A stretch of DNA of 7,409 nucleotides from an uncultured Actinomycetes bacterium (GCA_903916775.1 CAIWXY010000083.1:1-7409); one strand, 5' to 3'; positions 1 through 7,040 are shown, numbered from the stretch's first letter. Numbers and translations are program-made. Notes: generated by a model from the letters alone, not told the origin.

Positions 1-1
1 T

Positions 2-442
2 ATCGATACGTATGTCTTAGCTCGCAGACTTTTGGCCAAGGAAACAGTTACGCTCTATGAAACGGTCCAGGAATTTACTGTTGCTGAGTACCAGGGTGAG
101 GTGATTGGTTGTGGAGCGCTCCACGTGCTCTGGGAAGACCTTGCCGAAATTCGAACCGTTGCTGTCTTAGAAAAAATGCGCGGTATGGGTGTGGGCAACA
201 AAATCATTGATGCCGTGGTCGAGCGAGCCAAGGCTCTAGGAGTCGAACGGATCTTCTGTCTAACATTTGAGACGGATTTCTTTGCCCGCAATGGCTTTGA
301 GATTATCGAAGGCACACCGGTCACCCACGATGTTTATGAGCAGCTCCTTCGCTCCTATGACGAAGGCGTGGCCGAATTCTTGGATCTTGAGCGGGTGAAG
401 CCAAATACTCTGGGCAATACCCGGATGTTGCGGATTCTGTAA
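2..442 (+). CDS. argA: Amino-acid (L-glutamate) N-acetyltransferase, ArgA type, 5' partial
   Basis: GNAT-fold acetyltransferase predicted to transfer acetyl from acetyl-CoA to L-glutamate, the first step of arginine biosynthesis in the cytoplasm. The frame is open from base 2, so the gene is cut by the window edge; 146 residues are visible. A TTG at 32 could be mistaken for the start, but the residues before it (IDTYV...RRLLAKETVTLYE) continue the family homology, so the real start lies outside. Recognisable blocks are TLYETVQEF, the GCGALHVLWEDLAEIRTVAV strand region, the acetyl-CoA loop RGMGVG (encoded at 179-196), LTFETDFFARNGF, EGTPV and the C-terminal VKPNTLGNTRML. These match my memory of the mycobacterial glutamate acetyltransferase Rv2747 (about 174 aa), so roughly 25-30 N-terminal residues are missing. 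There is no amino-acid-kinase domain, unlike the long E. coli ArgA. The stop is TAA. Confidence in the subfamily is high; substrate is inferred from similarity. Confidence 0.9.
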   Translation: MDTYVLARRLLAKETVTLYETVQEFTVAEYQGEVIGCGALHVLWEDLAEIRTVAVLEKMRGMGVGNKIIDAVVERAKALGVERIFCLTFETDFFARNGFEIIEGTPVTHDVYEQLLRSYDEGVAEFLDLERVKPNTLGNTRMLRIL

Positions 443-503
443 CCCAAATCCTCCCCAAGTTCTGGGCTTTCGGGCATAAATCGAGCTCTCTGCGCGTTAC
501 AGG

Positions 504-509
504 TAGGCT
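504..509 (+). promoter_or_regulatory. Possible -10 box for clpC
   Basis: TAGGCT fits the actinobacterial TANNNT -10 pattern. No convincing -35 is seen 16-18 bases upstream. The same TAGGCT hexamer appears before the cysteine-rich gene on the minus strand (6150-6145), in both cases followed closely by TAGAGCC or CTAGCC. If used, transcription would begin near 516-518 and give clpC a leader of about 75 nt. This is a weak assignment from pattern alone. Confidence 0.3.
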
Positions 510-531
510 AGAGCCGTACCAAAGAGTGCTT

Positions 532-551
532 AGCTGAGCTCAATCTCAGCT
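532..551 (+). promoter_or_regulatory. Hairpin in clpC leader
   Basis: Perfect 7-bp inverted repeat AGCTGAG / CTCAGCT around a 6-base loop (CTCAAT), 40 bases upstream of the clpC start. No T-tract follows, so it is not a convincing terminator of argA. It could be an RNA stem in the clpC leader or a protein-binding operator. It resembles, but does not match, the HspR HAIR element (CTTGAGT-N7-ACTCAAG), since the half-sites and spacing differ. Confidence 0.4.
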
Positions 552-563
552 GCCGGTACCGGC
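552..563 (+). repeat. 12-bp perfect palindrome in clpC leader
   Basis: GCCGGTACCGGC is a perfect palindrome directly abutting the hairpin at 532-551 and ending 27 bases before the clpC start, just upstream of the ribosome binding site. As RNA it could form only a short 4-bp stem. As DNA it could be an operator, although it does not match the ClgR consensus as I remember it. Confidence 0.4.
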
Positions 564-579
564 GGTTTTAGAAGAAAAT

Positions 580-585
580 GAGGTG
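580..585 (+). promoter_or_regulatory. Ribosome binding site of clpC
   Basis: GAGGTG is complementary to six bases of the 16S rRNA 3' end and lies 5 bases before the ATG at 591, which supports that start. It contrasts with proC and the minus-strand cysteine-rich gene, which show no such site. Confidence 0.75.
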
Positions 586-590
586 GCCTA

Positions 591-3098
591 ATGTTCGAGC
601 GCTTTACCGATCGAGCTCGTCGAGTCGTTGTCTTGGCTCAAGAAGAAGCTCGCATGCTCAATCACAATTACATCGGAACTGAGCACATCCTTTTGGGACT
701 GATCCACGAAGGAGAAGGTGTTGCCGCTAAGGCACTCGAAGCTCTCAATATTTCACTTGAGGCTGTTCGCGCGCAGGTCGAAGAGATCATCGGGCAAGGC
801 CAACAAGCGCCGTCAGGCCATATACCGTTTACACCACGCGCCAAAAAGGTTTTGGAGCTCTCGCTCCGTGAAGCGCTGCAGCTTGGCCATAACTACATCG
901 GCACCGAACATATTCTTCTTGGCCTCATCCGCGAAGGTGAAGGCGTTGCCGCCCAAGTGCTCGTAAAACTTGGAGCAGACCTCAATCGCGTTCGCCAGCA
1001 AGTTATTCAATTGCTCTCGGGTTACCAAGGTAAGGAAGCTGTTACCTCTGGTAGCGGACCTGCCGAAGGAACCCCAACAACATCATTGGTACTCGATCAA
1101 TTTGGTCGCAACCTCACTCAAGCTGCGCGTGAAGGAAAGCTTGATCCGGTTATCGGTCGTGAAAAAGAGATCGAACGTGTCATGCAGGTTCTCTCACGTC
1201 GCACCAAGAACAACCCAGTATTGATTGGTGAGCCAGGCGTCGGTAAGACTGCAATCGTTGAAGGCCTTGCCCAAGCGATTGTGCGTGGCGATATTCCAGA
1301 GACTCTGCGCGATAAGCAGCTCTACTCGCTAGACCTTGGAGCACTTGTTGCCGGATCACGTTATCGTGGAGATTTCGAAGAACGCCTCAAGAAAGTTCTC
1401 AAAGAGATTCGCACCCGCGGAGATATCGTTCTCTTCATTGATGAGATCCACACCTTGGTTGGTGCAGGAGCTGCAGAAGGTGCAATCGACGCTGCAAATA
1501 TTCTCAAGCCAATGCTTGCCCGTGGCGAGCTTCAGACAATCGGTGCAACAACTCTTGATGAGTACCGCAAGCACCTAGAGAAGGATGCAGCGCTTGAGCG
1601 TCGCTTCCAACCAATTCAGGTCGCTGAACCAACGCTTCCGCAGACGATTGAAATCCTCAAGGGTCTTCGCGATCGCTACGAAACTCACCACAAGGTATCA
1701 ATCTCGGATTCTGCACTTGTTTCAGCTGCAACTCTCGCTGACCGTTACATTTCAGATCGTTTCTTGCCAGATAAGGCAATTGACCTGATCGATGAAGCTG
1801 GCTCACGCTTGCGTATTCGTCGTATGACCGCGCCACCAGAGTTGCGTGAATTTGACGACAAGATTGCCGCTGCTCGTAAAGAAAAGGAGTCAGCAATTGA
1901 CTCTCAAGATTTCGAGCGTGCAGCTTCACTTCGCGATAAAGAGAAGGCTCTTATCGCCGAGAAGAACGAACGCGAAAAGACTTGGAAGGCTGGCGATCTC
2001 GACGTCGTAGCCGAAGTTGATGAAGAGCTGATCGCAGAGATTCTCTCGCACTCAACTGGAATCCCTGTCTTTAAGTTGACCGAAGAAGAGACAGCGCGCT
2101 TGCTTCGCATGGAAGATGAGCTGCACCGTCGCGTGATCGGACAAGATCAAGCGATAAAGGCGCTCTCTCAAGCGATTCGTCGTACTCGTGCTGGACTTAA
2201 AGATCCTAAGCGTCCTGGTGGTTCATTTATCTTTGCCGGACCTTCAGGTGTCGGTAAGACAGAACTTTCACGCACACTCGCACAGTTCTTGTTCGGAGAT
2301 TCAGATTCACTCATTCAGCTCGATATGTCTGAGTACTCAGAGAAGCACACAGCCTCACGCCTATTTGGCGCTCCTCCTGGATTTGTTGGATATGACGAGG
2401 GCGGACAGCTCACAGAGAAAGTTCGTCGCAAGCCATTCTCTGTCGTCTTGTTCGACGAGGTCGAAAAAGCTCACCCTGATATCTTCAACTCACTTCTTCA
2501 GGTACTCGAAGATGGCCGCCTGACTGATTCTCAAGGTCGCGTTGTAGATTTCAAGAACACAGTGATCATCATGACGACCAACCTCGGTACTCGTGACATC
2601 TCAAAGTCATTGGGACTTGGTTTCCATAACTCAGATGATGCACTTGGCAACTACGAGCGAATGAAGGCAAAGGTAGGAGATGAGCTCAAGACTCACTTCC
2701 GTCCAGAGTTCCTCAACCGTATCGATGACATCATCGTCTTCCACCAACTCTCAGAAGTTGAGATTATTCAGATCGTTGATTTGATGATCGCTAACTTGGA
2801 TGAGCGCCTACGTGCGAAGGACATGGGCATTGAGCTCACATCCGCCGCTAAGAGCCTGCTCGCCAAGAAGGGTTATGACCCACTTCTTGGAGCACGCCCA
2901 TTGCGTCGTTGCATCCAGCGTGAGATTGAAGATGTTCTCTCTGAGAAGATCTTGTTTGGCGATGTAAAGCCAGGGGAGATCACATTGGTAGATACAGAAG
3001 TGCAGGGCGACAAAGAGATCTTTACATTTAAAGGTGTCTTAAAGTCGACGATGCCAGATACACCTGGTGACCTACAAGAGGCCCCAACCTCTAATTAA
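591..3098 (+). CDS. clpC: ATP-dependent unfoldase ClpC (ClpC1-like), partner of ClpP
   Basis: Hsp100 hexameric AAA+ unfoldase that threads substrates into the ClpP protease. The 835 residues make a full-length protein (mycobacterial ClpC1 is about 848). Order: two Clp-N repeats (about 1-70 and 77-145), each with [26 protein letters not shown]-1 with Walker A GEPGVGKT (213-220), pore loop SRYRG (Y258), Walker B VLFIDE (280-285) and RRF arginines (337-338); a middle domain with a UVR-like stretch (about 422-460), typical of ClpC rather than ClpB; AAA-2 with Walker A GPSGVGKT (550-557), pore loop GFVGY (597-601), Walker B VVLFDE (618-623), sensor-1 N664, NR at 709-710 and sensor-2 GAR (767-769). 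The ClpP-docking LGF loop is at 676-678. F2 and F80, the cyclomarin-contact positions of mycobacterial ClpC1, are present. ATG with a good ribosome binding site. The stop overlaps the convergent mutY stop. No lsr2 lies just upstream, where I would expect it in many actinomycetes. Confidence 0.98.
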   Translation: MFERFTDRARRVVVLAQEEARMLNHNYIGTEHILLGLIHEGEGVAAKALEALNISLEAVRAQVEEIIGQGQQAPSGHIPFTPRAKKVLELSLREALQLGHNYIGTEHILLGLIREGEGVAAQVLVKLGADLNRVRQQVIQLLSGYQGKEAVTSGSGPAEGTPTTSLVLDQFGRNLTQAAREGKLDPVIGREKEIERVMQVLSRRTKNNPVLIGEPGVGKTAIVEGLAQAIVRGDIPETLRDKQLYSLDLGALVAGSRYRGDFEERLKKVLKEIRTRGDIVLFIDEIHTLVGAGAAEGAIDAANILKPMLARGELQTIGATTLDEYRKHLEKDAALERRFQPIQVAEPTLPQTIEILKGLRDRYETHHKVSISDSALVSAATLADRYISDRFLPDKAIDLIDEAGSRLRIRRMTAPPELREFDDKIAAARKEKESAIDSQDFERAASLRDKEKALIAEKNEREKTWKAGDLDVVAEVDEELIAEILSHSTGIPVFKLTEEETARLLRMEDELHRRVIGQDQAIKALSQAIRRTRAGLKDPKRPGGSFIFAGPSGVGKTELSRTLAQFLFGDSDSLIQLDMSEYSEKHTASRLFGAPPGFVGYDEGGQLTEKVRRKPFSVVLFDEVEKAHPDIFNSLLQVLEDGRLTDSQGRVVDFKNTVIIMTTNLGTRDISKSLGLGFHNSDDALGNYERMKAKVGDELKTHFRPEFLNRIDDIIVFHQLSEVEIIQIVDLMIANLDERLRAKDMGIELTSAAKSLLAKKGYDPLLGARPLRRCIQREIEDVLSEKILFGDVKPGEITLVDTEVQGDKEIFTFKGVLKSTMPDTPGDLQEAPTSN
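3095..3098. other. Shared TTAA stop codons of convergent clpC and mutY
   Basis: The clpC TAA (3096-3098) and the mutY TAA (3097-3095 on the minus strand) lie in the same palindromic TTAA, so the two coding regions overlap by 4 bases. Neither gene has an intergenic space for a terminator here. A 5-bp GCAAG/CTTGC stem at 3102-3120 inside mutY has no T-tract and is not convincing. Confidence 0.9.
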
Positions 3099-3931
3099 TC
3101 AGCAAGCTTGAAGCTCTTGCCGGTGGTCTCAATGAGGCCATCGGCAAGTAGTGTTTTTAGGGCCAATTCCAGCTGAGACTGATCATGCCAGAGCGCGCTT
3201 AACTTTGTTCTATCTAACTTCTTATTTTCGCGAAGCGCTTGAACGATCGTTCCGCGGCATTGTCGATCGGTACCGTTCCAAGCCTGACTCTTCTTTACGA
3301 TCTCTGATAGCGGATAACCAGCGGCCCGCCAAGCACATCGCTCTTTGAGAGGACAGAGATCGCACTGCGGATTGCGCGCTGTACAGATAAGCGCACCAAA
3401 TTCCATTGTTGCAGCCGCCCAGATAGCTCCCTCTGATGGAATGAGTTCATAACGCAATTTTCTTTCTATCTGACTTGGTGCCGACGTTGGGTTCTGCACG
3501 CCATCGATTACTCGCGCGAAAAACCTTCTGATATTGATATCAAGAACTAATGTTGGTTGGCCAAATGCAAATGCACAAATTGCTGCTGCTGTGTATTCGC
3601 CGACTCCAGGTAGCGTTCGTAGTTGTTCAATCGAACGCGGAACAGAATTGTCGTACTCTCTAGCGATTATTCCGGCTGATTCGTATAAGCGAAGCGCTCG
3701 ACGTGGATAACCAAGTCGACCCCAGGCCGTAATCACATCCGACTTTTTGGCTTGTGCTAAGTCTTGAGGTGAAGGCCAGCGTTCCATCCACTGCGTCCAC
3801 ACCGGAAGCACGCGGTTGACGGGTGTTTGCTGCAACATAAATTCACTCACCATGACTCCCCATGGGGTGCTCTCTCGCCATGGAAGGTCTCGCTTGTGTG
3901 CAGCGAACCAATCCAGAACTATCTGCTGCAC
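3095..3931 (-). CDS. mutY: A/G-specific adenine DNA glycosylase MutY, with atypical C-terminus
   Basis: Base-excision-repair enzyme that removes adenine mispaired with 8-oxoguanine. 278 residues. The glycosylase domain shows DLPWR (15-19), catalytic Glu in SEFMLQQTPV (E30), helix-hairpin-helix LPGVGEYTAAAI (107-118), catalytic Asp in LVLDINIRR (D131) and a complete [4Fe-4S] loop C183-x6-C190-x2-C193-x5-C199. E. coli MutY has GYYARA where this has GYPRRA (74-79), so the lesion-intercalating Tyr (Y82 there) is Pro76. The C-terminal NUDIX-like 8-oxoG-reading domain is absent. In its place are about 55 residues (225-278) that look like a small winged helix (RGTIVQALRENKKLDRTKLSALW ending GLIETTGKSFKL), a form I recall from other actinobacterial MutYs. 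Start is GTG at 3931, one base after the radA stop; AAGGT at 3950-3946 is too far to be a good ribosome binding site, so translation is probably coupled to radA. Confidence 0.95.
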   Translation of the reverse strand: MQQIVLDWFAAHKRDLPWRESTPWGVMVSEFMLQQTPVNRVLPVWTQWMERWPSPQDLAQAKKSDVITAWGRLGYPRRALRLYESAGIIAREYDNSVPRSIEQLRTLPGVGEYTAAAICAFAFGQPTLVLDINIRRFFARVIDGVQNPTSAPSQIERKLRYELIPSEGAIWAAATMEFGALICTARNPQCDLCPLKERCAWRAAGYPLSEIVKKSQAWNGTDRQCRGTIVQALRENKKLDRTKLSALWHDQSQLELALKTLLADGLIETTGKSFKLAD

Positions 3932-3932
3932 G

Positions 3933-5303
3933 TTAGGAAATTTTTACCTTTGCGATGGCTTGTTCCAGCCGGCCGACTTCCATAATTTCAATTCCAGGAA
4001 TCTTAAGGTCTGACCCAATAGGAACCATCGCTCGCTTAAAGCCAAGCCGAGCAGCCTCATTGATGCGTTGCTGAGCGCCAGTTACCTTGCGAATTTCTCC
4101 TGCAAGACCAACTTCACCGATTGCTACAAGATCAGCTGGGAGAGCCAACCCTTTTGCAGCCGATGCTACGGCTAGAGCTACAGCCAAATCGGCGGAAGGC
4201 TCATTCATCTTCATCCCACCTACTGTGGCCACATATACATCGCGGCCAGATAGTCGGATATGCGCGCGAAGTTCTAGTACGGCGAGCGTCATGGCAGTAC
4301 GAGGGTTATCTAAACCAGAGGTGACACGGCGAGCGTTGCCATAGTCGCGTCCTTCGGCAACCGGTGCGCCAACGAGTGCTTGAATTTCGGCGAGGAGTGG
4401 CCTGCGACCTTCAAGCGCAACTGTTACGCATGTACCCGGAACAGGTTCTGTATGTCTTGTGGTGAATAGTCCAGTCGGATCAGGCAATCCAATGATTCCT
4501 GACTCTGACATATCAAAGCAACCAACTTCATCGGAAGCACCAAAACGATTCTTTATTGCTCTTATGAGGCGAAGACGTGAGTGACGCTCACCTTCAAAAT
4601 TGAGAACTACATCCACCAAGTGCTCGAGTAGACGAGGACCCGCGATCGAACCATCTTTGGTGACATGTCCAACTAAAATAACTGTGATGTTTCGTTCTTT
4701 AGCGATGCGAATAAGCGCCCCAGCAATTTCTCGAACTTGAGTGACGCCACCAGGTGCACCATCTACAGCGGCGCTAGCGATAGTTTGGATCGAATCAATA
4801 ATGAGAAGTTCTGGTTGGACTGCATCGATGTGACCAATAACTGCACTCAGTTCATTTTCTGCAGCAAGCCAGAGTTGGGGATTAATTGCATCGAGTCGTT
4901 GTGCTCGTAACCGCACCTGCGATGCCGATTCTTCACCACTAATATAGAGCGCACGCATATTTTGCTTAGCTGACTCTGCGGCGACAGAGAGAAGCAGGGT
5001 CGATTTACCCACGCCAGGCTCACCAGCAAGGAGAATTGCGGCTCCCGGGACTAGTCCGCCACCGAGTACTCGATCTAACTCACCAACTCCACTTGTACGA
5101 GCTTTGGCACTTTCAAGGCTGACTTCTCCGATCGGAGTTGCTGCCGTTGTCACGGGGCCTGCAACTAAGGAGAGTTTCTTTGGCGCGGCTACTTCTTCGA
5201 CGCTGCCCCAAGCCTGACATTCACCACAGCGTCCAACCCACTTTGTGGAAGTCCAGCCGCACTCCGTGCAGCGAAAGGGGTCTTTAGCAGGTGCTTTAGC
5301 CAT
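3933..5303 (-). CDS. radA: DNA repair and recombination protein RadA (Sms)
   Basis: RecA-related ATPase that drives branch migration of recombination intermediates and helps process stalled forks. 456 residues, normal for the family. The N-terminal zinc finger is C12-x2-C15-x10-C26-x2-C29. The RecA-like core has Walker A GEPGVGKST (94-102), the ISGEES segment (121-126), Walker B LLIIDS (166-171), VGHVTKDG (211-218) and the RadA-specific KNRFG motif (251-255). The C-terminal Lon-like domain follows, with NEPSADLAVALA (367-378) and GEVGLAGEIR (396-405); the equivalent Lon domain is not thought to be proteolytic in RadA. The ATG at 5303 is preceded by GGTGAT (5314-5309), a good match to the 16S tail at 5-base spacing. 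It is the middle gene of a minus-strand trio, 13 nt after the cysteine-rich gene and 1 nt before mutY. In many actinobacteria disA sits next to radA; here it does not. Confidence 0.98.
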   Translation of the reverse strand: MAKAPAKDPFRCTECGWTSTKWVGRCGECQAWGSVEEVAAPKKLSLVAGPVTTAATPIGEVSLESAKARTSGVGELDRVLGGGLVPGAAILLAGEPGVGKSTLLLSVAAESAKQNMRALYISGEESASQVRLRAQRLDAINPQLWLAAENELSAVIGHIDAVQPELLIIDSIQTIASAAVDGAPGGVTQVREIAGALIRIAKERNITVILVGHVTKDGSIAGPRLLEHLVDVVLNFEGERHSRLRLIRAIKNRFGASDEVGCFDMSESGIIGLPDPTGLFTTRHTEPVPGTCVTVALEGRRPLLAEIQALVGAPVAEGRDYGNARRVTSGLDNPRTAMTLAVLELRAHIRLSGRDVYVATVGGMKMNEPSADLAVALAVASAAKGLALPADLVAIGEVGLAGEIRKVTGAQQRINEAARLGFKRAMVPIGSDLKIPGIEIMEVGRLEQAIAKVKIS

Positions 5304-5308
5304 TGACC

Positions 5309-5314
5309 ATCACC
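5309..5314 (-). promoter_or_regulatory. Ribosome binding site of radA
   Basis: On the minus strand GGTGAT pairs with six bases of the 16S rRNA 3' tail and lies 5 bases before the radA ATG. It sits in the 13-base gap after the TAG of the upstream gene and decides for the ATG at 5303 over the out-of-frame ATGs in the same gap. Confidence 0.55.
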
Positions 5315-5316
5315 AT

Positions 5317-6135
5317 CTACTTTTGGTTTGCTGCTGTAGCTGGGTGAATGACAAAAAGGGGTAAAGAATTTTTCTTCTGTTCTTTGGCGAGAAGCGCGAT
5401 TGCTTCCATGCGTGCATCACAGAACTTAACGAGCTCTTCATAAGCTGGTGCACCCATGAGCGCAATGAGCTCATTGCTATTTGATTTATAAACTGGTTCT
5501 CTACCCACATGCGCTTCGGTATTAGCTGTGCAATACCAAGCGAACTCTGCGCCACCATCGCCCCAAGCAAGGCGCTCGTACTCACCAATGACTGTGACTG
5601 AAATTTCGCGATCGCCGAACTCTCGAGTTTCAAAGCTGCGGCGAATAGGAAGCTGCCAGCAGACATCGGGTTTGGTATCAACGAAGTGAATATCTTCTTT
5701 TTGCGCCAAGTGGTGCAGTACGCAGCCAAAATTTCCGGTAAAGCCTTCTGCCTCATAGCCCTTGCGGTTGAGGAAGATGCACGAGTCATCAACTTTGCGA
5801 GTCTTGCGATCGTTATCTAAACCGATCTCAGAAATACGGAGTTGGCCGCTTTTCTTCTTTGGCTGGGCCTGATCAAAAAACTGCCACATATCTGGAGTCA
5901 GGCGCTTGGCCACCTCAAGAGTGCGCAATTCGTCAGCCTCATCAGAGTAGTAAGCACCATCGGAGCAGCAACCTGCATCTGGCTTATCAGCATCAATTCC
6001 GCAGCAACCGGCCCCATAGATACAACTCCAATAGGAGGTGAGCCAGGTCAGGTCACAGCGAAAGATTTCTTCAGGCTTGGCTGGGTCAGCAAACTCCACA
6101 AAATCGCGGGCAAATCCATCTTTAACTTCAGGCAT
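5317..6135 (-). CDS. Cysteine-rich protein, DUF3109/YkgJ-like putative metal-cluster binder
   Basis: 272 residues, no signal peptide or membrane segment seen. Eleven cysteines: C27, C38, C44, C45, C56, C57, C119, C138, C159, C202 and C239. The layout RC-x10-C-x5-CC-x10-CC, then DSCIFLN (117-123), GCVLHHLA (137-144) and KPDVCWQLPIRR (155-166), resembles the DUF3109/YkgJ group of putative zinc- or iron-cluster proteins, where CAIH-like and ISCHLYPIR-like motifs occupy equivalent places. I recall a conserved uncharacterised actinobacterial family starting PEV.DGF.RD.VEF.DP and containing KPDVCWQLP, and this belongs to it. Biochemical function is unknown. It is first in a unit with radA and mutY, which hints at, but does not prove, a link with DNA repair or oxidative damage. 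ATG start without a Shine-Dalgarno sequence; a TAGGCT box (6150-6145) sits close enough for a nearly leaderless message. The overlapping frame at 5310-5792 is a shadow. Confidence 0.8.
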   Translation of the reverse strand: MPEVKDGFARDFVEFADPAKPEEIFRCDLTWLTSYWSCIYGAGCCGIDADKPDAGCCSDGAYYSDEADELRTLEVAKRLTPDMWQFFDQAQPKKKSGQLRISEIGLDNDRKTRKVDDSCIFLNRKGYEAEGFTGNFGCVLHHLAQKEDIHFVDTKPDVCWQLPIRRSFETREFGDREISVTVIGEYERLAWGDGGAEFAWYCTANTEAHVGREPVYKSNSNELIALMGAPAYEELVKFCDARMEAIALLAKEQKKNSLPLFVIHPATAANQK

Positions 6136-6209
6136 AGTGGCTAGAGCCTAAGGGTTTCCAGGACTTTTGGCACAATCATTGCGAATGAATTATTGGCTAC
6201 TCTTTGGCT
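6136..6209. promoter_or_regulatory. Divergent promoter region between cysteine-rich gene and proC
   Basis: Only about 70 bases separate the two divergent starts. On the minus strand TAGGCT (6150-6145) ends 9 bases before the ATG at 6135. On the plus strand TACTCT (6198-6203) ends 6 bases before the GTG at 6210. Both fit TANNNT at a distance expected for transcripts starting on or next to the start codon, and neither gene has a Shine-Dalgarno sequence. TTGGCA (6167-6172) overlaps TTGTGC read on the other strand (6175-6170) and may serve as -35 material, but spacing to the boxes is not ideal. Confidence 0.45.
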
Positions 6210-7040
6210 GTGGAAAACAATGCGGAACAGACGCTCTCGATAACGAATTCAACGGTTGGCTTTATCGGCGTCGGTAATATGGGCGAGGCGCTACTCGTTG
6301 GGCTACTCAAAGCCGGAGCTAAGCCCTCTCAGATCTCATTTGCTGTCCGTAGAGCCGAGCGAAGCGCTGAGATTGTCAGTAAATATGGAATTAAGCCCGC
6401 AACTCTGACCGAGATGGCGAGCAGGTGTGATGTGCTTTTGATAATTGTAAAACCTCAAGATTTGACCACAGTCACTGACCTCATTGCGCCTGTTATAAAT
6501 CCACAGAGTTTGGTCATTTCGTTCTTAGCGGGCAAGAAGACCCAGACAATTGCGCAATTGCTTGGTGGTAACCACTCTGTGATCCGAGTGATGCCAAATA
6601 CTCCAACCATGCTCGGGGTAGGAATGTCAGGTCTATCAGCAGGCGAGCATGTGAGCGACGGTCAGATCGCATATGCCAAAGAATTTCTCGATGCGTGTGG
6701 AAAAGTAGTTCAGGTTGATGAAGAGCTGCAAGACGCTTTGGCTGCGACCAGCGGTTCGGGTCCGGCATACTTTTTCGCATTTGTAGAAGCGATGATTGCT
6801 GGCGCTGTAGAACTTGGGCTTAGTGAAGATATTGCAACAACTCTCACCATTCAAACAATTCTCGGCGCAGCACGGATGTTAGATGAAACAGGTAAGAGTG
6901 CTGCAACTTTGCGAGAAAATGTTACAAGCCCCAAAGGAATGACATATGAAGGCCTCAAAGTATTTAATGAGGGCCATCTTGGGGATTTAGTTGCCCAAGC
7001 AATGAAGGCAGCTCGAGATCGATCTCGAGAATTGGCGTGA
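6204..7040 (+). CDS. proC: Pyrroline-5-carboxylate reductase
   Basis: Cytoplasmic enzyme reducing 1-pyrroline-5-carboxylate to L-proline with NAD(P)H, the last step of proline synthesis. 278 residues from TTG 6204, or 276 from GTG 6210; the GTG is my preferred start because a TANNNT box lies at leaderless distance, but no ribosome binding site supports either. The N-terminal Rossmann fold shows VGFIGVGNMGEALL (18-31). Further landmarks are IVKPQ (81-85), VMPNTP (129-134) and the family signature TSGSGPAYFFAFVEAMIAGA (182-201). The substrate-binding motif usually written SPGG(T/A)T is SPKGMT here (242-247), keeping the final Thr but changing one Gly to Lys. Length is normal for bacterial ProC. 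It is divergent from the cysteine-rich gene, and its TGA overlaps the GTG of a downstream secreted-protein gene. Identification is secure; only the start is uncertain. Confidence 0.96.
   Translation: MAVENNAEQTLSITNSTVGFIGVGNMGEALLVGLLKAGAKPSQISFAVRRAERSAEIVSKYGIKPATLTEMASRCDVLLIIVKPQDLTTVTDLIAPVINPQSLVISFLAGKKTQTIAQLLGGNHSVIRVMPNTPTMLGVGMSGLSAGEHVSDGQIAYAKEFLDACGKVVQVDEELQDALAATSGSGPAYFFAFVEAMIAGAVELGLSEDIATTLTIQTILGAARMLDETGKSAATLRENVTSPKGMTYEGLKVFNEGHLGDLVAQAMKAARDRSRELA
7012..7029 (+). repeat. 18-bp perfect palindrome at the end of proC
   Basis: CTCGAGATCGATCTCGAG reads the same on both strands. It encodes ARDRSRE at the proC C-terminus and ends 7 bases before the GTG of the next gene. 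As RNA it can form a 7-bp stem with a UCGA loop next to that start. No T-tract follows, so an intrinsic terminator is unlikely. Confidence 0.6.

Noticed and set aside
32..34. TTG as the start of the acetyltransferase
   Set aside because: Family homology continues upstream to the window edge in the same frame, so the gene is simply truncated by the window.
453..471. Terminator after argA
   Set aside because: Only a 4-bp CCCA/TGGG stem with no continuous T-tract after it.
535..551. HspR (HAIR) or ClgR operator upstream of clpC
   Set aside because: The CTGAG-N6-CTCAG repeat does not match HAIR half-sites or spacing, and no ClgR-type CGC-N5-GCG site is seen in 443-590.
618..960. DNA-level tandem repeat in the clpC N-terminus
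   Set aside because: The similarity between 660-730 and 888-955 reflects the two normal Clp-N protein repeats, with many synonymous differences, not a recent duplication.
2188..2523. 111-residue frame inside clpC
   Set aside because: It lies wholly within the AAA-2 domain of clpC, which is unmistakable; the shifted product is Ser/Leu-rich shadow sequence.
5310..5792. 160-residue minus-strand frame overlapping the cysteine-rich gene
   Set aside because: Out of frame with the 272-residue protein, whose conserved motifs fit a known family; the shorter frame has no recognisable domain and low-complexity Ser/Gln-rich composition.
6185..6187. ATG upstream of proC as its start
   Set aside because: It is in a different frame from proC; the proC frame has a TGA at 6186-6188, so the start must lie after it (TTG 6204 or GTG 6210).
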